Shown here one piece after another: positions 58,655 through 64,000 of a stretch of 64,000 bases of DNA; the stretch's first letter is position 1; each line of letters starts with the position of its first letter. The notes beneath the pieces are model-generated. The model did no database searches. It was not told the DNA's origin and saw only the letters and a program-made list of their open reading frames with translations. Source of the DNA: JACVRW01 sp963733885 (lineage in GTDB: Bacteria; Actinomycetota; Thermoleophilia; Solirubrobacterales; Thermoleophilaceae); assembly GCA_963733885.1 (NCBI GenBank), contig CAVTES010000016.1, positions 1 through 64,000 of the forward strand. The letters are read 5' to 3'. The position numbers and the translations under genes were made by a program.

Positions 58655-60043
58655 ATGTCGCAAACCGAGCTGGCGGAGCAACTCGACGCCCTCGCCACGC
58701 AGTACGGCAACCGATTCCTGCTCGAACCCGCACCTGACAACCAGCTCCCGCAGCACGGTATGCGGAGCGTCGACGCGATGCGGCTGATCGGCGAGGAGCT
58801 CGTGCTCGACGGGATTCCGATGCGCAACCTGGCCACGTTCGTCACGACCTGGATGGAACCCGAGGCGCAGCGCGTGATCGCGGAGAACCTGCACCGGAAC
58901 TTCATCGACCACGCCGAGTACCCGCAGACGGCCGAGATAGAGCAGCGCTGCATCCGCATGATCGCCGACCTGTTCAACGCCCCGGGGGAGACGACCGGGG
59001 CCCGCACGCAGGGGTCGTCTGAGGCGATCATGCTCGGCGCGCTCTCGCTGAAGTGGAAGTGGCGAGGCCGCCGCGAGAAGGCGGGAAAGGACACCGCACG
59101 CCCGAATCTGGTCTTCGGCGGCGACGTGCACGTCGTCTGGGAGAAGTTCTGCCGCTACTTCGACGTCGAGCCGCGGATCATCCCGCTCCAGAGGGACAAG
59201 TACACGATCGGTCCCGAGGACGTGGAGCCTCAGGTCGACGAGAACACGATTGGGGTCGCCGCGGTGCTCGGGACGACATTCACCGGCCACGCCGACGACA
59301 TCGTTGGGATCAACGATCTGCTGGTCCGCCTGAAGGGTGAGCGAGGTCTCGATGTGCCGCTTCACGTGGATGCGGCGAGTGGTGGCTTCGTGTGGCCGTT
59401 CCTATATCCCGACTCCGAGTGGGACTTCCGCTTGGAGCAGGTCCGCTCGATCAACGTGTCGGGCCACAAGTTCGGCCTCGTCTATCCCGGCATCGGGTGG
59501 CTCGTGTTCAGGGAGCGGAGCGATCTGGCCGAGGATCTCGTCTTCTACGAGAACTACCTCGGCAAGACAGACGCGACCTTCACCCTCAACTTCTCCACGG
59601 GCTCGGCGATGGTGCTCGCCCAGTACTACAACTTCGTGCGCTTCGGCCACGCGGGCTACTGCTACATCATGGAGACGATGGAGCGCAACTCCCAACTCCT
59701 GGCGTCCCGGATCTCGGAGAGCGGCGTGTTCCGGCTGATCGGCACGGAGGACGAGGAACAGCTCCCGCTCGTAGCCTTCCAGCTGGCCGAAGACCGGGGC
59801 TACGACGAGTTCGACGTCGCGTCACAGCTGGCGGCGGAGCGGGGGTGGATGGTGCCCGCCTACACGCTGCCCCCCAACGCGGACCACGTCAAGATCATGC
59901 GCGCCCTGGTCAAGCTGACGCTCGGCCACAGTCGGGTTACCACGCTGGCCGACGACATCGTCGAGGCCTGCCAGACGCTGGAGCAGAAGGGCGGACTGCA
60001 CGAGACCGACCGCCAGCGGGTCAAGACGGGGGCGGGCTACTGA
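58655..60043 (+). CDS. gadB: Glutamate decarboxylase
   Basis: 462 residues: PLP-dependent, with NFIDHAEYPQTAEIEQRCIR, TQGSSEAIMLGALSLKWKW, VDAASGGFVWPF and the PLP lysine in NVSGHKFGLVYPG. Converts glutamate to GABA and consumes a proton. AAGGAGG is 7 bases before the ATG. No GadC-type glutamate/GABA antiporter follows; the exporter and YrhK protein upstream may fill part of that role (speculative). Confidence 0.94.
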   Translation: MSQTELAEQLDALATQYGNRFLLEPAPDNQLPQHGMRSVDAMRLIGEELVLDGIPMRNLATFVTTWMEPEAQRVIAENLHRNFIDHAEYPQTAEIEQRCIRMIADLFNAPGETTGARTQGSSEAIMLGALSLKWKWRGRREKAGKDTARPNLVFGGDVHVVWEKFCRYFDVEPRIIPLQRDKYTIGPEDVEPQVDENTIGVAAVLGTTFTGHADDIVGINDLLVRLKGERGLDVPLHVDAASGGFVWPFLYPDSEWDFRLEQVRSINVSGHKFGLVYPGIGWLVFRERSDLAEDLVFYENYLGKTDATFTLNFSTGSAMVLAQYYNFVRFGHAGYCYIMETMERNSQLLASRISESGVFRLIGTEDEEQLPLVAFQLAEDRGYDEFDVASQLAAERGWMVPAYTLPPNADHVKIMRALVKLTLGHSRVTTLADDIVEACQTLEQKGGLHETDRQRVKTGAGY

Positions 60044-60077
60044 TCGACTGGTTCGCTTTTGCGGCCGGTCGCCTCGT

Positions 60078-62477
60078 TCACCGCGCGTCGTCAGGACCGG
60101 CTTCGACCAGTCCGGCGGCGCGCGCGCGATCGACCGCACTCCCGCGGTCCGAGACGCAGAGCTTTCGGTAGATGCCCCGCGCGTGTGTCTTCACTGTGTT
60201 CGGCGACACGTAGAGGCGCTCCGCGATCTCGCGGAACGAGAGGTGGCTCGGCAGGTACCGCAGCACGCGCAGCTCGGCGGCCGTCAGGGACCACTCCGCT
60301 CCGTCCGTGGAGCTCTGGACGAGGTCCAGCCGGGCAACGGCGTCTTCCAGCCAAGCTTGGAGCACAGGCGCGTCAGGTGTTCGTCGTAGGACGCGGGTGG
60401 CCTCGCCGAGGTGTTCGGCGGCAGCGACCAAGCCGCCCAGGCGCAGGCTCGTGCGGGCGGCCACGATGTTGCACTGGACCTCGTACCAGGGACTCGGGTC
60501 GGAGATCCTTGTAAAGAGCCGAAGGGCGTGCTGCAGGTCCGCGGTTGCCTCGCTCATCTGCCCATCGCGGGCCCTCAGTTCGGCTGACACCGCGAACACA
60601 AGTGCGGCCGTGGGGCAGTCGTCCAGGCGGCAGCGCCCGACTTGCGCCCTCGCCCGGCCCGCTGCCACGGTTGCCCGGTCCAGGTCATCCTCGCCGGTGT
60701 GGAGAAGCGCGAGCTGGGACAGGCAGAGCGCCTGCACCAACGGCGCCGACACGGCGGCCAGATGGGCGCCCTGCTCGAGGTGGTCTCGGGCCTCGTCGCC
60801 CTCGCCCCGTAGGTGTACTGCGACCCCGTTGAGAAGCAGGCAGACTGAACGCCATGGGCTGCGCTCACCGAGCAGCTCGTGTGCCTGGGCGGCGTCCGCG
60901 CCCATCTCCTCGACGCCGCGCCGCCCCACGCCCGCACGCATGAGGGCGAGTCCCGCCCGCACGACATCCGAATCGTCGGGCACGCTCCTTGCCAGCGAGG
61001 TCCAGCGTTCGGCCTCGTACAGGTTGCCGCCGACAAGCGCTGTCCCCGCTGCCACCAAGGCCAGGAGCGGTGTGTCGGCCAGCTCGTGGTCGGGAAAGCG
61101 ATTCAGCCATCCCCAGATCACGCGTTGCTCACCGCGGGCGGCGTGCTGGAGCGCGCTCTCCCAAAGCAGCTCGCCGGCACGCGCGACATCGCGCCCGTCG
61201 ATCGAATGGTCGATCGCACGGCCGGCGTCGCCGTGGCGAGCCCACCAAGTGCTCGCGCGCCGGTGAAGCACGGCGCCGTGGCCGGGATCGCGGCGGTGGA
61301 GCTCCGCCCGGAGCACGGTCGCGAACAGCTCGTGATAGCGATAGGTCCCGTCGCGCCGGTCGAGCGGAACGATCAGCAGGTTCGAGCGCTCCAGGCGCGC
61401 AAGCATGTCCGCTGAGTCGTGGCGGTCGAGGACCGCGTCGCACAGCGGTGCAGACAGCCGGTCGAGCACCGACGTCCGCGTCAGGAAGTCGAGCTGCGCG
61501 CTCGGCAGCCCGGACAGGAACTCCTCCCGTACGTAGTCCGAGACGAAGCGATCGTCGCCTGAAAACGCCCCGACGTCCGTCCTGCCCCCAGCTTGCTCGC
61601 CCAGGGTGAGAGCCGCGAGATATAGACCCGTGGGCCACCCCTCCGTCATGCGCGTGAGGGCGAGCGCCTGTTCGGGGCCAAGCTCGACGCCGGCGAGGCG
61701 CAGAAGGCCGGAAGCCTCCGAGCGGGTCATGGCGAGATCCTCGGCGCGAAGTTCCACCGACTTGCCGAGTGCCCGAAGCCGCGCGATCGGGAGATGGATG
61801 TCGCTGCGAGATGCGAGCGCTACCTGCAGACCGGCACCGGCGGCTTGCCAGAGCGCCGTCAGGACGTGCCGGGACTCACGACTCCGGACGGCGTGGACGT
61901 CGTCGAGCACAAGCACCAGCGGCCGCTCGCTTCGGCTCAAGCTCCTGGCGAGGCGCTTGAGCGCCACCGTCGCGGCATCGGGCCGCTGGGAGGCGAGCGC
62001 CTCGAAGACCTCCCAGCCGACCGGCTCGACGTCATCGAGCGCGAGTGCGATGGCGGACAGGAGGGTCCTCGGGTCGTTGTCCTCGGCGTCGAGCGTCACC
62101 CAGGCGAACGGGCGTCCGTCACATGCCGCCCATTCGGACAGGACCGTCGTCTTTCCGTAGCCGGCCGGTGCGACGATAAACGCAACCGGTATGTCCCGGG
62201 CATCGACGAGCCGCTGCACGAGCCGCCCCCGCGGCACACACCCCGGGCGCACCGGAGCCGGTCGGCTCTTGAGCTCCAGCAGTTCCGTCCCGTCGAGAGC
62301 CGAGGGTGGGGCGCTGATCGGTGCCGTCGCGGCCTGAGCCAAGGTGCGCAGCGTCTCAGCGCCGGGGAACGGCCACAACCGCGTGGGCTTGCCTGTGCCG
62401 GTGCGGCTCACTCCCCCCGTCGGGGGGCGCTGGCCACCGCGGTCAGGCCAGCGCAAGGCGCGGGCGGAGGGTCGCAC
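60078..62477 (-). CDS. MalT-like (LAL) LuxR-family regulator
   Basis: Up to 799 residues: P-loop VAPAGYGKTTVLSEWAA (Walker A near residues 104-111), Walker B region PLVLVLDDVHAV, long superhelical (TPR-like) middle and C-terminal LuxR helix-turn-helix LTAAELRVLRYLPSHLSFRE. Start uncertain: 62477 or a codon up to 45 residues inside. Such ATP-dependent regulators respond to small-molecule inducers. A candidate for the regulator of the 19-bp palindrome, one copy of which lies in its own promoter region. Confidence 0.87.
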   Translation of the reverse strand: MRPSARALRWPDRGGQRPPTGGVSRTGTGKPTRLWPFPGAETLRTLAQAATAPISAPPSALDGTELLELKSRPAPVRPGCVPRGRLVQRLVDARDIPVAFIVAPAGYGKTTVLSEWAACDGRPFAWVTLDAEDNDPRTLLSAIALALDDVEPVGWEVFEALASQRPDAATVALKRLARSLSRSERPLVLVLDDVHAVRSRESRHVLTALWQAAGAGLQVALASRSDIHLPIARLRALGKSVELRAEDLAMTRSEASGLLRLAGVELGPEQALALTRMTEGWPTGLYLAALTLGEQAGGRTDVGAFSGDDRFVSDYVREEFLSGLPSAQLDFLTRTSVLDRLSAPLCDAVLDRHDSADMLARLERSNLLIVPLDRRDGTYRYHELFATVLRAELHRRDPGHGAVLHRRASTWWARHGDAGRAIDHSIDGRDVARAGELLWESALQHAARGEQRVIWGWLNRFPDHELADTPLLALVAAGTALVGGNLYEAERWTSLARSVPDDSDVVRAGLALMRAGVGRRGVEEMGADAAQAHELLGERSPWRSVCLLLNGVAVHLRGEGDEARDHLEQGAHLAAVSAPLVQALCLSQLALLHTGEDDLDRATVAAGRARAQVGRCRLDDCPTAALVFAVSAELRARDGQMSEATADLQHALRLFTRISDPSPWYEVQCNIVAARTSLRLGGLVAAAEHLGEATRVLRRTPDAPVLQAWLEDAVARLDLVQSSTDGAEWSLTAAELRVLRYLPSHLSFREIAERLYVSPNTVKTHARGIYRKLCVSDRGSAVDRARAAGLVEAGPDDAR

Positions 62478-62497
62478 CGCCCGGGCGGCGATGTGAG

Positions 62498-62516
62498 TTC
62501 ACCCGAATCGAGTGAT
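62498..62516. promoter_or_regulatory. 19-bp palindromic operator, site 6
   Basis: TTCACCCGAATCGAGTGAT between the divergent LAL regulator and receiver genes; 35 bases before the receiver ATG. Confidence 0.75.
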
Positions 62517-62551
62517 GCCGGGCCGGCGGTCGGGGGCTTACCGTCTCTGGA

Positions 62552-62947
62552 ATGAGTGCGCCCGCCCAAGACCGGGTCGGAGTGCTCGCCGTCGATGACC
62601 AATCGATCTTCCTCGACGTCGCCCGGGACGTCGTGGTGGCCACACCGGGCTTTCGCTGGGTTGGCGGCGCCACATCCGGCGAGGAGGCGCTCGCCGCTGT
62701 CGGGGAGCTCGAGCCGGAATTCGTGCTCCTCGACGTGCGAATGCCCGGGATGGACGGCATCGAGACCGCCCGTCGGATCTGCGCGCGCCATCCCGACGTT
62801 GTGGTCGTGCTCGTCTCCGTCGAGGAGAGTCCGGCCATCAGCTCCGACATCGAGGGTTCAGGCGCGGCGGCGCTTGTCCGGAAGCGGGAGTTTGGCCCGG
62901 CGATGCTCCGCCGGCTGTGGGGGACCTATAGGAAGCCGAACGTCTAG
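62552..62947 (+). CDS. Stand-alone receiver-domain protein
   Basis: 131 residues: VLAVDDQSIFLDVARDVV acidic pair, phospho-acceptor Asp61 (VLLDVRMPGMDG), switch region LVRKREF. No output domain. Its TAG shares CTAG with the opposite kinase gene, so the two genes converge exactly. ATG 35 bases from the palindrome at 62498. Confidence 0.85.
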   Translation: MSAPAQDRVGVLAVDDQSIFLDVARDVVVATPGFRWVGGATSGEEALAAVGELEPEFVLLDVRMPGMDGIETARRICARHPDVVVVLVSVEESPAISSDIEGSGAAALVRKREFGPAMLRRLWGTYRKPNV

Positions 62948-64000
62948 GGGGCGGGAACCGGGATCGTCCCCGCAACGACGGTTCCCGCTCCCGGCGTGGA
63001 GCGAATCTCGAGTTCGCCGCCTACCGCCGCGATCCGGTCGCGCATGTTCATGAGCCCGTTGCCTGCGGCCGCGTCCCCGACCTCGAACCCGGGGCCGTCG
63101 TCTCGAACCTCGAAACGCAGACCGCCGTTGCGGTTGAGGAGGATCGAGACCGAGCCCGCATCCGGCGCGTGCTTGGCGACGTTCTGCAGCGCCTCGATGC
63201 AGCAGAAATACGTGGCCGTCTCCACCTCTTTCGGGCAGCGGTCTGAGCCCGCGATCTCTACCCGCGTGGGCACGGGGGATTCGAGCGCAGCGGTGCGAAT
63301 GGCGTCGGACAGGCCTCGCGCCGCGAGCAGTGAGGGATAGACCCCCGCCGCCAGAGACCTGAGCTCGTCGAGCGCGAGGTCGATTTCGTCCCCGAGACGG
63401 CGAAGCATGCTTCTGGCCTGGCCCGGATCCACCCCCATCGTCTCATCGGCGAGCTCGAGCCGGATCCGAAGGGCCACGAGCCGCTGCTGGCCACCGTCAT
63501 GCAGATCGCGTTCAATTCGACGGCGCTCGTCATCCGCCGCGGCGAGGATGCGAGCCCGCGACTCGCGCAACTCGGTCAGTGAACTCTCCACGCGGGCCGC
63601 CAGACGTCGATTGTGGTCCCAGATGAAAGCGTACGCTCCGACAGCCTCAACGAATGCGCGCTGTTCGCCCAGGGCGGCATCATGGACGACCGCCCCCAGG
63701 GGCTCGTCGTCATCCAGGATCAGCGTTGCGAGGCGGCCGGAGGTCGGGGGAGGCAAGGACGTCGCCTTTCCATCGACGTCAACCCAACCACCGCCCCCCT
63801 CCCGGCGCCAGAACGCCAGCTCGACCGTCGGGTCTGCCAACGTCGCCGCGATCAGATCACGACGCTGCGCCGGGCCGCTCCGGCTCAGAAGCCCGTGGGC
63901 CAGGGCCACCAGGGAGTCGGCGGTAGTGAGGCGCCAGCGGACTAGACCGATCAGGAAGGCGGCACACAGCGCCGGCAGGCTGAGCAGTGCGACGGTCGTG
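62944..64000 (-). CDS. Sensor histidine kinase, 5' end beyond window
   Basis: At least 350 residues visible: end of a membrane region (LLSLPALCAAFLIGLVRWR), a GAF-like or signalling stretch, RRRIERDLHDGGQQRLVALR phospho-acceptor helix, HATPase_c (EALQNVAKHAPDAG; DDGPGFEVGDAAAGNGLMNM). The frame stays open to the right edge. Probable partner of the receiver at 62552 and perhaps of a regulator outside the window. Confidence 0.85.
   Translation of the reverse strand, partial: TTVALLSLPALCAAFLIGLVRWRLTTADSLVALAHGLLSRSGPAQRRDLIAATLADPTVELAFWRREGGGGWVDVDGKATSLPPPTSGRLATLILDDDEPLGAVVHDAALGEQRAFVEAVGAYAFIWDHNRRLAARVESSLTELRESRARILAAADDERRRIERDLHDGGQQRLVALRIRLELADETMGVDPGQARSMLRRLGDEIDLALDELRSLAAGVYPSLLAARGLSDAIRTAALESPVPTRVEIAGSDRCPKEVETATYFCCIEALQNVAKHAPDAGSVSILLNRNGGLRFEVRDDGPGFEVGDAAAGNGLMNMRDRIAAVGGELEIRSTPGAGTVVAGTIPVPAP

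Overview
This is 64 kb of very GC-rich DNA from an actinobacterium. Gene style (many ATGA/GTGA stop-start overlaps, GTG and TTG starts, NarL-type two-component systems, GAP-family membrane proteins, ROK kinase, actinobacterial GH15 trehalase-like enzyme) suggests the Thermoleophilia/Solirubrobacterales; that placement is inference, since there is no rRNA or tRNA in the window.

Layout. (1) 1-10.0 kb: quaternary-amine catabolism. A carnitine dehydrogenase/thioesterase and a BKACE enzyme point left. A GntR regulator, a complete peptide-type ABC transporter (binding protein, two permeases, one fused double ATPase) and a choline-sulfatase point right, from a strong divergent promoter at 2389-2417. 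(2) 10.1-14.6 kb: small secreted/membrane proteins, a degraded CoxM-type FAD subunit, an Ohr peroxidase and a drug exporter. (3) 14.6-18.7 kb: a two-component cluster (two NarL regulators, a lone receiver, a CHASE3-HAMP-GAF kinase). (4) 18.8-31 kb: mixed accessory genes (quinone reductase, RibD-like reductase, ArsR plus SRPBCC pair, lipoprotein, cupredoxin protein, kinase, ANTAR protein), then a stretch of truncated genes at 27.3-30.1 kb. (5) 31-64 kb: redox and sugar energy metabolism: antiporter, two NDH-2, two G6PDH, GH15 enzyme, GMC oxidase, 6-phosphogluconate dehydrogenase, glucose-6-phosphate isomerase, ROK glucokinase, cydABDC, glutamate decarboxylase, exporters, a MalT-like regulator and a final receiver/kinase pair.

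Two recurring DNA signals tie the genes together. A 19-bp palindrome (consensus near ATCACCCGAATCGGGTGAT) occurs seven times between 32.2 and 62.5 kb, each time just upstream of a gene and usually between divergent genes. It joins zwf1-GH15-GMC-ndh, cydABDC, ndh2, two exporters/membrane proteins, gad and the regulators into a probable single redox/low-oxygen regulon. A second signal, GCGAAAG(A/T)G-N13-GACGACAA, occurs four times between 11 and 20 kb, always 29-34 bases before a start codon, and looks like promoters of one alternative (ECF-like) sigma factor.

About a dozen apparent single-base frameshifts interrupt otherwise full-length genes (GntR, binding protein, ATPase, amidotransferase, DUF6325-like, zwf1, cydC, cydD, pgi). 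They include paired compensating shifts and affect housekeeping genes, so uncorrected sequencing indels are more likely than mass gene decay.
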